64,000 bases of DNA from an uncultured Clostridia bacterium (GCA_934271735.1 CAKQSB010000010.1:1-64000), one strand, 5' to 3'; numbered from the stretch's first letter, positions 50,634 to 59,531 are shown. The notes: a model not told the origin generated them from the sequence alone. Numbers and translations: made by a program.

Positions 50634-52214
50634 TTACAAATTCATACTCGCAACGGTAACCGTCTGAATATGACATTGACAACATAAATTCGCAGTCTTT
50701 CCGAACCCTTCGACAAACGGCAGAACAGGCGCTTCAAGCTCTTCGATTTTATCGATTTTTCCGCCGAGATAATCGAGAATAACCTCTCTGCAACTTTCGA
50801 GCCTTAATAAAAGTCCGCCGAGGCGCATCTCGTGAAGTTCCAGACCGAAAGCCTTGTTTTCTTTGTTCCATTTAGCCTTGAAGCTTGCGATAAACTTCTT
50901 AAGTCTCTTTATAAGTTCGGGATAAACCTCTTCGGCGATACGCGTAAGTTCTTTTCTGTCCTTATCGAGATAAGCCTTGCGGGTTCTCACGCCGAGATCG
51001 TATTTAAGCTCCAAAACCTTGCAAAGGTCGGCTAAATTATCGAAAAGATATCCGAATTCGCCCGTGTTTTTCGCCGCGTGTTTAAGCTTTAACGCGTAGC
51101 TTTTATATTGTTCCCCGTCTCCGATTTCGATATGATAATCGAATCTGCCGCAAAGCGGATCGTTATAAAATCCCCAGCGGCTCGGGTTGTTGCAACCGTC
51201 CCTGTCCTTGATTTCGTTCGGCAAATCGAGCGTAAGGAAGGTTTCCCACTTTATTCCGAACTCTTCGGCGAATTTCTTCTTTATGTTGCCGTCGCTCGTC
51301 TGATAAAGGTATTTTTCCGCGCAATAAAAGAGTGCGGGGAGAACGGCATAGCACGAACAATCGCGCCCGTCGTCGCCCCAGACGGTTATAGTAACGTCCT
51401 TGACGTCGCGCTCGCGGCAGCACTGCATCGCATATTTCATCGTCGCAAACGAGTGCCTGTTCATCGGCGCAAACCCCGTCCACGCCCAGGCTCCGCCCGC
51501 AAAAGCCACTTTATCGGTAACGGCAAAGTGCTTTTTAAGGTTTCCGTCGTAATGTTTTTTCGAATCGTGATAATAATCCCAGTAGCAAAGCGTGACGTTA
51601 TCGGGAACTTTGCATTTGTCGCCCCTTTCCGCCATATGCATAATAAGATCCGACCACATCGCCGGGTTAAATCCGTATTTTGCGGCGATTTCGCTCACCT
51701 TAACAAGGTGTTCGTATAAAAGATTCTGAACGTTTTCGGGATAACCGTGTTTATCGAGATATTTACCTCTGCCCATCATAGGAGCTTCGTCCATACCGAT
51801 ATTGATTTTATCGGTATCGAAGCACTGACGGAGCGAAGCAAACATTTTGTCGATAAGTTCGTAAGTTCTGTCTTCGCCGACGAGCATAATATTCGCGATA
51901 TCGTTTATTTCACTGTACGCGCTCCATTTGAAAATTCCCTCGAGGTGCGCGAGGGTCTGAATAAACGGAATAGCCGTCATTCCGATACTTTTGCAGAAAT
52001 CGTTTATTTCTTTAAGCTCGGCTTTGGAATATCTTCCGCGAAGATGTCCGAAATAAGGTTCGCCCTCGATTTCGTAAATATCTTCTATATATAAGCCCAA
52101 AGCATTGTAACCCGCTTTTTTGATAAGCTTTGCGTAGCGTTTGACTTCTTCGATTTTCATAACTCCGTCTCTCGACATATCGAGCATCACGCAAAGCGTT
52201 CTTTGTACTGCCAT
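50634..52214 (-). CDS. GH20 beta-N-acetylhexosaminidase, GcnA-like
   Basis: A 526-residue cytoplasmic glycoside hydrolase of family 20 (GcnA type), which removes terminal N-acetylhexosamines from host glycan fragments. The barrel is recognisable: GYNALGLYIEDIYEIEG, TAIPFIQTLAHLEGIFKW, the catalytic Asp-Glu pair in INIGMDEAPMMG, NPAMWSDLIMHM and a C-terminal helical domain. AAGGAG sets the start at 52214; 24 in-frame codons upstream have no site. The operon partner is the CvpA-like gene. It fits a gut lifestyle on mucin-type glycans. Confidence 0.85.
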   Translation of the reverse strand: MAVQRTLCVMLDMSRDGVMKIEEVKRYAKLIKKAGYNALGLYIEDIYEIEGEPYFGHLRGRYSKAELKEINDFCKSIGMTAIPFIQTLAHLEGIFKWSAYSEINDIANIMLVGEDRTYELIDKMFASLRQCFDTDKINIGMDEAPMMGRGKYLDKHGYPENVQNLLYEHLVKVSEIAAKYGFNPAMWSDLIMHMAERGDKCKVPDNVTLCYWDYYHDSKKHYDGNLKKHFAVTDKVAFAGGAWAWTGFAPMNRHSFATMKYAMQCCRERDVKDVTITVWGDDGRDCSCYAVLPALFYCAEKYLYQTSDGNIKKKFAEEFGIKWETFLTLDLPNEIKDRDGCNNPSRWGFYNDPLCGRFDYHIEIGDGEQYKSYALKLKHAAKNTGEFGYLFDNLADLCKVLELKYDLGVRTRKAYLDKDRKELTRIAEEVYPELIKRLKKFIASFKAKWNKENKAFGLELHEMRLGGLLLRLESCREVILDYLGGKIDKIEELEAPVLPFVEGFGKTANLCCQCHIQTVTVASMNL

Positions 52215-52302
52215 AATTTTCTCCTTGTGAATTCTTTTATAAACTTTTTTAATAAAAAAACCGCGTCTTTCGAAAAAACGAAACACGCGGCAATCTTTTT
52301 AA

Positions 52303-53055
52303 TTACTTTTTATCAATAAGCATCTTATGTATCAACGTATAGAACCCTTCGCCCGTATCGGGATTTTTAAACCAGAAAACAGGGTTGTTCTCGTAAAAGA
52401 TATGCCCTATCGGCGCAGCGGAAAAACTTTCGTGAAGTCCGCCGAGGAGCGGCGTCGTGATGTTATTGATCGTGCGCGCGAGTATTTTCGGGTCTTCGCC
52501 CTCGTCGGGCGTAGCGATCGCTATAGTCGAAACTTCGGCTTGAGGTACGTCGTTGTTATCGTAATTGAACACGTAAACAAAACCGAAAATCGCGAAAATC
52601 AGAACACTGTAAAGCGCAAGATTTAAAATCGTTCCTACAACGTTGTCGATAATTCTGAAAACTTTGGTTTTCTTTCTCAGAATTCTTATGGGCGTACAAA
52701 TGAGTTTAATAAGCCCGCAGATAAGTTTAACGCCGATAAGATAACCGACGATAAAGAACAAAACACCGAACGGAAGGAACGCTATAACCCCCATAACCAT
52801 TCTGTAAAGGTCGTTCGGGATAAAACTTGTGGACAGTTCGCCGAAGAAGCTCACGAGTCCGTTCGCCATATACTCTATCCACGAAAAATGCTTCATAAGC
52901 ATATAAACGCCGAACGCAAGCCCGAATCCGGCAGCAATACCGATAACCGTCCTTACAATTCCGAAAACGAAATGTCCGGTAAATCCGTGCTTTATGCTCG
53001 TCCAGATCGCAAGCAGGAATATTCCTATTAAAAGCGCGTCGACAATAAAGTACAT
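52303..53055 (-). CDS. CvpA-like membrane protein
   Basis: A 250-residue protein with four or five hydrophobic segments in the first 175 residues. The N-terminal VDALLIGIFLLAIWTSIKHGFTGHFV and the middle GVLFFIVGYLIGVKLICGLIK...IDNVVGTILNLAL follow the CvpA (colicin V production) pattern, including the Gly near the end of the domain. It lies upstream of the GH20 gene under a consensus promoter. CvpA proteins are linked to envelope homeostasis; the exact role is unknown. Confidence 0.75.
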   Translation of the reverse strand: MYFIVDALLIGIFLLAIWTSIKHGFTGHFVFGIVRTVIGIAAGFGLAFGVYMLMKHFSWIEYMANGLVSFFGELSTSFIPNDLYRMVMGVIAFLPFGVLFFIVGYLIGVKLICGLIKLICTPIRILRKKTKVFRIIDNVVGTILNLALYSVLIFAIFGFVYVFNYDNNDVPQAEVSTIAIATPDEGEDPKILARTINNITTPLLGGLHESFSAAPIGHIFYENNPVFWFKNPDTGEGFYTLIHKMLIDKK

Positions 53056-53112
53056 GTTTCCACTCCTATCCTTATGTTACGGTCGATCATAAAACCCACC
53101 TATAACGACTCT

Positions 53113-53141
53113 ATTATAATAGATAATTTAAAACTTGTCAA
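53113..53141 (-). promoter_or_regulatory. Consensus promoter of the cvpA-GH20 operon
   Basis: TTGACA (53141-53136), a 17-base spacer and TATAAT (53118-53113). Both boxes are perfect. Confidence 0.85.
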
Positions 53142-53234
53142 TACAATTTCGGATTTTTATGCCAAATCAGCCGATAATTTTTCATTTTTACCGAACAAAA
53201 CCGCCGTTTCGGGTCTGTTTCGGCATAAAACCGT

Positions 53235-53328
53235 CGCTTAAATTTCGATTCCGGTTTTAGCTCTGCGGCTTGTAACCGTCCTTAAATTTCGGTCCCGGTT
53301 TCAGTTCTGCGGCTTGTAACCGTCCTTA
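53235..53328. repeat. 44-base tandem duplication of the glnS 3' end
   Basis: The sequence around TCTGCGGCTTGTAACCGTCC occurs at 53261 and again 44 bases later at 53305. The right copy contains the last codons and the stop of glnS; the left copy is the downstream duplicate. The period is not a multiple of three. Confidence 0.85.
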
Positions 53329-54932
53329 AGCGAAACGATTTCGGACAAAACGAGCTTTCCGTTCTCGTCGATTTTTTTGTAATAACCCTTTCTCATAAGC
53401 TGGAAAGACGTTCCGTCTTTAACTTCTTTAAGATACGGTTCGGCTTTGCCGTTAAAGACGTGAATACTATCATAATTCATTCTTTCCGAGAAATCCTGTC
53501 CGGGATATGCGGCGTCTTTGAGAAGATAATCGTATTTTCTTATTTCGCAGTCCACAGCCGTGTCCGCGTCCACCCAATGAATAACGCCTTTTACCTTAAT
53601 TCCGCTCGTATCGTTTCCGCTTCTCGATTCGGGAACGTAAGAACAAATAAGTTCCTTAACGCTTCCGTCCTCGTTTAATATTACGTCGTCGCACTTGATA
53701 ATATACGCGTTTTTGAGCCTTACGTACCCGTCTTTTTTAAGACGGAAGTATTTCGGCGGCGGAACGAGCGCGAAATCCTCGGAATCGATATAGATATGCT
53801 TCGATATCGTTATCTTTCTCGTACCCGCGCTTTCGTCGTTGGGGTTTATGTCGAAATCTTCCTCTTCCGGTTTATCGGGAAAGTTGGAGATTGTAACCTT
53901 TATCGGTTCGAAAACAGCCATGGCTCTTTCGGCGTGTTGATTGAGATAATCCCTTATGAAATGCTCGAAATAGCTTACTTCGATTTCGGAATTAGCCTTG
54001 CATACGCCTATCGCCTCGCAGAAGTTTTTTAAAGCCTCCGCGGGAACGCCTCTCGCCCGAAGTCCCGTAAGGGTGGGCATTCTCGGGTCGTCCCAACCCG
54101 TAACAGCCTTGTCCTCGACGAGTTTTTTAAGATATCTCTTGCTCATCACGGTATTCGTGATATTGAGCCTTGCGAACTCTATCTGTCTCGGTTTATGCTC
54201 GACGCCCGTGTTTTCCACAACCCAGTTGTAAAGCGGACGATGATCTTCGAACTCGAGCGTGCAAAGAGAATGAGTTACGCCTTGCATGGAATCGCATATG
54301 GGGTGCGCGAAATCGTACATAGGGTAAATGCACCATTTGTCGCCCGTTCTGTGGTGCGTTGCCCGAAGGACTCTGTAAATTACGGGGTCGCGCATATTGA
54401 TGTTAGGCGAAGCCATATCGATTTTAGCTCTTAAAACCTTTTCGCCGTCGGCAAACTTGCCCGCTCTCATACTCTCGAAAAGCTCGAGGTTTTCTTCGAC
54501 GGTTCTGTTTCTGTAAGGGCTTTCCGTACCGGGTTCGGTGAGCGTGCCTCTCGTTTTGCTTATCTCTTCCGCGGAAAGATCGCACACGAAAGCTTTGCCG
54601 TCTTTTATGAGTTTAACGGCTTTTTCGTAGATAACGTCGAAGAAATCGGACGCGTAATGGATTTCGTACCACTTAAATCCGAGCCACTCTATGTCGGCTT
54701 TTATCGCTTCGACGTATTCGGTTTTTTCCTTGGACGGGTTGGTATCGTCGAAAAACAGATTGCAAAGTCCGTCGTATTTCTGAGCCGTACCGAAGTTAAG
54801 GCACAAAGATTTTGCGTGACCTATATGCAGGTATCCGTTCGGTTCGGGCGGAAATCTCGTGTGTACGGTAGTTACTTTACCGCTTTCGAGTTCGCCGTTG
54901 ATAATCTCCTCGATAAAATTTTTCGCTTCCAT
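53301..54932 (-). CDS. glnS: Glutaminyl-tRNA synthetase
   Basis: A 543-residue class I synthetase charging tRNA-Gln directly. The HIGH box is PPEPNGYLHIGHAKSL, the KMSKS box is VMSKRYLK, and family phrases DDTNPSKEKTEYVEAI and HPICDSMQGVTHSLCTLEFEDHR (here as YDFAHPICDS) are intact. Length is normal. Many Firmicutes use GatCAB instead, so a GlnRS points to lateral ancestry in this lineage. An inverted-repeat element lies 39 bases upstream and probably touches its promoter. Confidence 0.97.
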   Translation of the reverse strand: MEAKNFIEEIINGELESGKVTTVHTRFPPEPNGYLHIGHAKSLCLNFGTAQKYDGLCNLFFDDTNPSKEKTEYVEAIKADIEWLGFKWYEIHYASDFFDVIYEKAVKLIKDGKAFVCDLSAEEISKTRGTLTEPGTESPYRNRTVEENLELFESMRAGKFADGEKVLRAKIDMASPNINMRDPVIYRVLRATHHRTGDKWCIYPMYDFAHPICDSMQGVTHSLCTLEFEDHRPLYNWVVENTGVEHKPRQIEFARLNITNTVMSKRYLKKLVEDKAVTGWDDPRMPTLTGLRARGVPAEALKNFCEAIGVCKANSEIEVSYFEHFIRDYLNQHAERAMAVFEPIKVTISNFPDKPEEEDFDINPNDESAGTRKITISKHIYIDSEDFALVPPPKYFRLKKDGYVRLKNAYIIKCDDVILNEDGSVKELICSYVPESRSGNDTSGIKVKGVIHWVDADTAVDCEIRKYDYLLKDAAYPGQDFSERMNYDSIHVFNGKAEPYLKEVKDGTSFQLMRKGYYKKIDENGKLVLSEIVSLKDGYKPQN

Positions 54933-54971
54933 TTTTTTCTCCGTAAGTTTTAAAACAGATTTTATAGTATT

Positions 54972-55250
54972 TAGCCACAGGTGATTGTGTTTGAACCCGC
55001 CAAAACGCCGTTATTTTCGCGCCTTTTGTCAAATTCTCGCTTGAAGTACGGTGAGTACGTCTGCGTTCGCCTTCGCCAAAATTCATCGAAAATATCGGCG
55101 TTTTGGTTGTCGACAAGTCTTGCCTTGCGTTTTTAGGCTAAGACAAGGCGCGTAAGCGCGTTAATACTGTACGTATAACACGCGAGCGCAACGACGTATT
55201 AGTCAAAAACACAAGGTAAGACCGAGTTCGAACGCAATTACCTGTGGCTA
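54972..55250. repeat. 279-base inverted-repeat element (MITE-like), copy B with nested insert
   Basis: Outer ends TAGCCACAGGTGATTG and CAATTACCTGTGGCTA. Its right half matches copy A at 26312-26451. Between the left end and that half lies an extra segment (55000-55106) bounded by its own inverted repeats CCAAAACGCCG / CGGCGTTTTGG, which contains the ~80-base module also found at 1-90 and 31126-31210. It fills most of the 522-base gap between the divergent glnS and glyQS genes. Confidence 0.88.
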
Positions 55251-55348
55251 AGTAATTTTGATTTTACCACAATATCCGAAAATTTAAAAGCGTTTTTAAC
55301 GGGTTTAAGTCGGATTTTCGTTAAATCGTTACTTTTTGTTCAATCCGC

Positions 55349-55377
55349 TTGACTTTACCGCTCGATTGGCATAAAAT
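55349..55377 (+). promoter_or_regulatory. Promoter of glyQS
   Basis: TTGACT (55349-55354), a 17-base spacer and TAAAAT (55372-55377). The 70-base leader can pair GGCGGG (55391) with CCCGCC (55427). No T-box sequence is seen. Confidence 0.8.
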
Positions 55378-55454
55378 AAATGAGTATTATGGCGGGCATT
55401 GATACCACAACAAATCCGTGAATTTTCCCGCCGCGGTTTAAAGAGGTAAAAACT

Positions 55455-56840
55455 ATGGAAGAAAAAAGAGCCGTTACGATGGAAAAACTCGTAAATTTGT
55501 GCAAATCGAGAGGAATTATTTTCCCCGGAAGCGATATTTACGGCGGAATGGGCAACACCTGGGATTACGGTCCGGTCGGCGTTGAAATAAAGAACAATAT
55601 CAAGCGCGCCTGGTGGAAGAAATTCGTTCAGGAAAGCGAAAATTCTTACGGTGTGGACGCCGCTATTTTAATGAATAGCAGAGTATGGGAAGCTTCGGGA
55701 CACACCGCAAGCTTTTCCGACCCGAAAATGGACTGCAAGGAATGCAGAAACCGTCAACGCGCGGATAACCTTATCGAAAACTACTCCAAAGGCACCGTAG
55801 ACGTAGACGCGATGACGCAGGAAGAAATGCAGGCTTACATCGACGAACATCAGATCAAATGTCCTATATGCGGCAAATTCAACTGGACGCCCATAAGAAA
55901 CTTCAACCTTATGTTCGAAACTTCGAGAGGCGTTACGGAGGACAGCCAGAACAAAATTTACCTTCGCCCCGAAACGGCGCAGGGCGAATTCGTCAACTTC
56001 CAGAACGTTCAGCGTTCCACGAGAGCGAAAGTTCCTTTCGGAATAGCTCAGATAGGTAAGGCGTTCCGAAACGAAATCACCCCCGGAAACTTCATTTTCA
56101 GAACTATCGAGTTCGAGCAGATGGAACATCAGTGGTTCTGCAAGGAAGGAACGGATATCGAATACTACGAAAAATTCAAGAAAGCTGCTTTCGACTTCCT
56201 TGTTTCGCTTAATTTCGCTCCCGAACATTTAAGATTCAAGGATCACGAAAAACTCGCGCACTATGCGAAATGCGCCTGCGACATACAGTATCTCTTCCCC
56301 ATCGGCTGGTCGGAGCTCAACGGTATTCACAACAGAACGAATTACGACCTTTCCCGTCATCAGGAATATTCGGGCAAGAGTATGCTTTACGTCGACCCGA
56401 TTTCGGGCGAAAAATATATTCCGTTCGTCGTCGAATATTCTATCGGCGCCGACAGACTTATGCTTGCCGTTTTATCCGAAGCTTACGACGAAGAAAAACT
56501 CGATGACGGCGAAACGAGAGTGGTTATGCACTTCCACCCCGCTCTTGCCGCGTATAAAGTTGCGGTTCTTCCCTTACAGAAAAAGGAGCTCGGACCGAAA
56601 GCAAGAGAGGTTTATAACGAACTTGCCCGTCACTTTATGTGCACTTACGACGACGCGGGTTCTATCGGCAAAAGATATCGCCGTCAGGACGAAATCGGAA
56701 CGCCGTACTGCGTAACGATCGATTTCGACACGCTCGAAAACGGCACGGTAACGGTCAGAGACAGAGACACAATGGAGCAGATTCGTCTTCCGATAAGCGA
56801 GCTTGCGTCTTACGTCGAAGAAAAAATCAAACTTTACTGA
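55455..56840 (+). CDS. glyQS: Glycyl-tRNA synthetase, single-chain dimeric type
   Basis: A 461-residue class II synthetase charging tRNA-Gly. Signatures: GIIFPGSDIYGGMGNTWDYGPVG, SGHTASFSDPKMDCKECR with a second Cys pair (KCPICGKFNW), FNLMFETSRG, YLRPETAQGEFVNF, GIAQIGKAFRNEITPGNFIFRT(I)EFEQME (motif 2) and GADRLMLAVL (motif 3). The anticodon-binding domain closes the protein. AAAGAGG precedes the ATG. It is divergent from glnS, with the inverted-repeat element between. Confidence 0.97.
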   Translation: MEEKRAVTMEKLVNLCKSRGIIFPGSDIYGGMGNTWDYGPVGVEIKNNIKRAWWKKFVQESENSYGVDAAILMNSRVWEASGHTASFSDPKMDCKECRNRQRADNLIENYSKGTVDVDAMTQEEMQAYIDEHQIKCPICGKFNWTPIRNFNLMFETSRGVTEDSQNKIYLRPETAQGEFVNFQNVQRSTRAKVPFGIAQIGKAFRNEITPGNFIFRTIEFEQMEHQWFCKEGTDIEYYEKFKKAAFDFLVSLNFAPEHLRFKDHEKLAHYAKCACDIQYLFPIGWSELNGIHNRTNYDLSRHQEYSGKSMLYVDPISGEKYIPFVVEYSIGADRLMLAVLSEAYDEEKLDDGETRVVMHFHPALAAYKVAVLPLQKKELGPKAREVYNELARHFMCTYDDAGSIGKRYRRQDEIGTPYCVTIDFDTLENGTVTVRDRDTMEQIRLPISELASYVEEKIKLY

Positions 56841-56857
56841 AATACGAAACAATAAAC

Positions 56858-56893
56858 AAAAGGCGGAAACCGTGCGGTTTCCGCCTTTTAAAA
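56858..56893 (+). terminator. Terminator of glyQS
   Basis: AAAAGGCGGAAACC and GGTTTCCGCCTTTT around GTGC. Confidence 0.93.
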
Positions 56894-56919
56894 TCTTTAG
56901 TTAGCCACAAAAAGCCCGT

Positions 56920-56934
56920 TTAATCGACTTATAG
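56920..56934 (+). repeat. Dispersed loop motif, copy 8
   Basis: TTAATCGACTTATAG with AAAAAGCCCG before and CCCAACTTTT after, 40 bases before the end of the LRR gene. Confidence 0.75.
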
Positions 56935-56974
56935 CCCAACTTTTAAAGTTTATTCTATTATCGATTAAACAATA

Positions 56975-59083
56975 TTATAACGCAACTTCGCCGTCCGAAC
57001 ATTTTATAACCGTAACCTGCGTTCCGTCAAACGGGGTTTTTCCTGACGTAACGGCGCTCCATTCTTTCATTGTTCCCTCATAATTCACGCTGCTTAATTT
57101 ATCGCAATAAGCAAACGCGTTTGCGCCTATACTTGTTACGCTCTTCGGCAAAGTAACGCTTGTTAATTCATTACAAGATGCAAATGTCATATCTCCTATC
57201 GTCGAAACGTTTTTGCCGATCGAAAGGCTGCTTAAACCGACGCAATTATAAAACGCGTGATGACCTATTGTCGTTACATTGTCCGGTATAACTATTCCGG
57301 TAAGATTTTTGCATTGTGAAAACGCATATTCCTCTATTATCTTCACGGTTTCCGGAATCTCGATTTCCGTGATCCCCGAGCCTCCGAAACAAGTATCTCC
57401 GATTATTTCGATCGAATACGGAAAGGGAACTCCCGTTAAATTTGCATATTTACATCCGAACACAACTTTATTTTGCGCGGTGTCTAATATAATATTATTG
57501 AGCAACATATAATTGTTTACCCAATACATTCCGCTGTTGAATCCGATATTTTCGATATTCGGACACATTACAAATGCACACCGTTCTATTTTCTCTATAG
57601 TTGTGGGAAGCGTTATCTTTTTTAATGAAGAACACCATCCGAAAGCAAATTCGCCGAGAACTTTCAACCCTTCGTTCATTTCAATGCTTGTTAATTCCGA
57701 ACAATATCTGAACGCATAACTTTCTACGATTCTCACGCTTGCGGGAATTATTATCGATGTTAATTTTGAACAATTTTCAAATGCCATACCGGCAATAATT
57801 TTCGTATTTTCGTTTATCGTACAAGTCTCTATAGACGTATTTTCCGCTTTCAGCAAAACGAGATATTTATTTTCTTCATTACCTATATACGAAGCATTAC
57901 CATATTTATTTGTATTTAATTTTTTGTCGTCAAAAGCGTTATACCATATCCTTTCAATCGTATCGGGAATCGAGATATCCGTAATATCTGTAAGACTAAA
58001 TGCCGATTCCCCTATTTTCGTTACTTTCTTACCGCCGTAATAGGGCTTTATCGTTATCACCTTTTTATCGTCCGCGCTTCTTCCGATAACGCTGTAAGTA
58101 TCGGTTTCGCTGTCTAACGAAAGCTTTACGCCGCAATCGAACGCGCCGTCGTTTCCGCAAACACCGCAAATAAAGTCGTTCGCGGTATGTTCTTCTTTAT
58201 CGGAAACCAAATCCGCATGTTCGCAAGTAGCCCTGTGGAAGTGGTAATTTCCTTCGATACTCCATTCCTCGGAATAAGTATGACCTTTTGCCGTGCCGAC
58301 GTCCGTAACGGTATCGGTAGCTCCGCAACGGGTGCAAACACCGGTTTTCGTTCCGTCCGTAAGGCAGGTTGCGTTTCCGTCCGAAACATAGTTTGCAAAA
58401 TTATGTCCGAGGGCGGGAACGATATTCTGCGCCTCGAGAACTTTATTGCAAACGCCGCAAATTTTCCCGTCCGTCAAACCGCTTTCCGTGCAAGTCGCCG
58501 CGCGTCCTTTTAAAAGAACCGAGATATGCGGAGCGAAACTCCCCGCCTCGAAAGTCTCTTTTCCGGCTTCGCCACATTCGCAGGAATAATAATATTTCGC
58601 TTTTTTGTAGCAAGTGGCGGCAGAAACCTTATATTTATCCATTGCAACCTCTTTATCATATTTGTGGGTATGAACGCTTTCGCTTTCCGATTCTTCGACC
58701 GATTCGTCAGAGCTTTCGCTTTCCTCTGCGCTTTCGCTTTCGTTTTCGGAATTACTCTCGCTTTCTTCCGCGCTTTCGCTTTCGTTTTCGGAATTACTCT
58801 CGCTTTCCTCCGCGCTTTCGCTATCGGAAATTTCTTCCGACTCGTTCTCGCTTGCGGAAACACTATCGCTTTCAGATCCTTCCGAAGGTTTCCCCGTTTC
58901 GGAAGCGGAAGTTTCTTCGCTTTCCGAATTTGTTTCGCGTTCCGTAGAACTTACCGTTTCGCTTGCGGAAGTCGTTTCCGACGAACCGCCCGATTTTTTA
59001 CCGAGCGAAACGCAAAGAGTAATAACGCCCGCCACCACGAAAACCGCGGCGATGATTGCAATGATTTTTACTTTTAATTTCAT
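56975..59083 (-). CDS. BspA-like leucine-rich-repeat surface protein
   Basis: A 702-residue exported protein. An N-terminal hydrophobic segment (IIAIIAAVFVVAGVITL) works as signal or membrane anchor. Residues of about 33-137 are an extreme Ser/Glu stalk encoded partly by 42-base tandem repeats. Then come Cys...C-x-x-C...LGH ribbon-like repeats (about 140-325) and a BspA-type LRR_5 domain (about 345-690) with phrases such as VTTIGHHAFYNCVGLSSLSI and ITEIEIPETVKIIEEYAFSQC. Such proteins mediate adhesion in gut and oral bacteria. The leader is long and structured. Confidence 0.88.
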   Translation of the reverse strand: MKLKVKIIAIIAAVFVVAGVITLCVSLGKKSGGSSETTSASETVSSTERETNSESEETSASETGKPSEGSESDSVSASENESEEISDSESAEESESNSENESESAEESESNSENESESAEESESSDESVEESESESVHTHKYDKEVAMDKYKVSAATCYKKAKYYYSCECGEAGKETFEAGSFAPHISVLLKGRAATCTESGLTDGKICGVCNKVLEAQNIVPALGHNFANYVSDGNATCLTDGTKTGVCTRCGATDTVTDVGTAKGHTYSEEWSIEGNYHFHRATCEHADLVSDKEEHTANDFICGVCGNDGAFDCGVKLSLDSETDTYSVIGRSADDKKVITIKPYYGGKKVTKIGESAFSLTDITDISIPDTIERIWYNAFDDKKLNTNKYGNASYIGNEENKYLVLLKAENTSIETCTINENTKIIAGMAFENCSKLTSIIIPASVRIVESYAFRYCSELTSIEMNEGLKVLGEFAFGWCSSLKKITLPTTIEKIERCAFVMCPNIENIGFNSGMYWVNNYMLLNNIILDTAQNKVVFGCKYANLTGVPFPYSIEIIGDTCFGGSGITEIEIPETVKIIEEYAFSQCKNLTGIVIPDNVTTIGHHAFYNCVGLSSLSIGKNVSTIGDMTFASCNELTSVTLPKSVTSIGANAFAYCDKLSSVNYEGTMKEWSAVTSGKTPFDGTQVTVIKCSDGEVAL
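58716..58822. repeat. 42-base coding minisatellite
   Basis: About 2.5 units of 42 bases (starts at 58716, 58758, 58800), each encoding 14 Ser/Glu/Asn residues of the LRR protein's stalk. Units differ at one or two bases. Copy number could vary between strains and change stalk length. Confidence 0.85.
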
Positions 59084-59314
59084 AATGCCCTCCTTTTTTC
59101 TCGGGTTAACGCCGAAAATCGCAACAAACCGATTTTATCGGCTATCTAAAACCCCGACAGCTCCGTTTTCGATTCTTTTGATTTTTTTGCCGTTAAGAGC
59201 ATTTCTTTGCTTACTCCGTAAGCAAAGAAGTACTTCTTCAAATTTTAAGCTATTTACGCGCCGAACGACGCTGTTTTTTGAGATTGAAGCCGTAACAAAC
59301 CTCAACCGGATATC

Positions 59315-59344
59315 ATTGTACTCTGTTCGACAAAGACAAGTCAA
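59315..59344 (-). promoter_or_regulatory. Promoter of the LRR surface gene
   Basis: TTGACT (59344-59339), an 18-base spacer and TACAAT (59320-59315). Confidence 0.7.
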
Positions 59345-59480
59345 GCATATTTTATAAATAATTATTATATAACTATTCAAAGTTTTCACAAATCACGCAT
59401 TTTATTTTTACCCTAACCTTTTCACGGTCAAAACAAAATCCTTATCCGATAACTCGTTAAACCACGTTGCTTATAACAAA

Positions 59481-59515
59481 AAAACAGCGGGTAAACGTCG
59501 TTCACCCGCTGTTTT
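59481..59515. terminator. Terminator of the Cys-rich lipoprotein gene
   Basis: AAAACAGCGGGT and ACCCGCTGTTTT with A-run and T-rich flanks, 17 bases past the stop. Confidence 0.9.
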
Positions 59516-59531
59516 ATATTCCGCAAATTAT

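Larger units (their letters stand above)
59084..59531. other. Gap holding the LRR-gene leader and a terminator
   Basis: Leftward promoter at 59315-59344, a leader of about 225 bases with a 12-bp perfect hairpin (59203-59229: TTCTTTGCTTAC / GTAAGCAAAGAA) and smaller stems (59130-59150), then AT-rich sequence without features, then the terminator of the next gene at 59481-59515. No gene is seen. Confidence 0.6.

Noticed and set aside
55257..55454. T-box riboswitch upstream of glyQS, and likewise before alaS and glnS
   Set aside because: None of the leaders contains the T-box sequence AGGGTGG or a specifier-loop arrangement; the glyQS leader is only about 70 bases.
58716..58822. Regular repeats that might be a CRISPR array
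   Set aside because: The units are contiguous without spacers and are read in frame as Ser/Glu residues. No other CRISPR-like array or cas gene is seen in the window.
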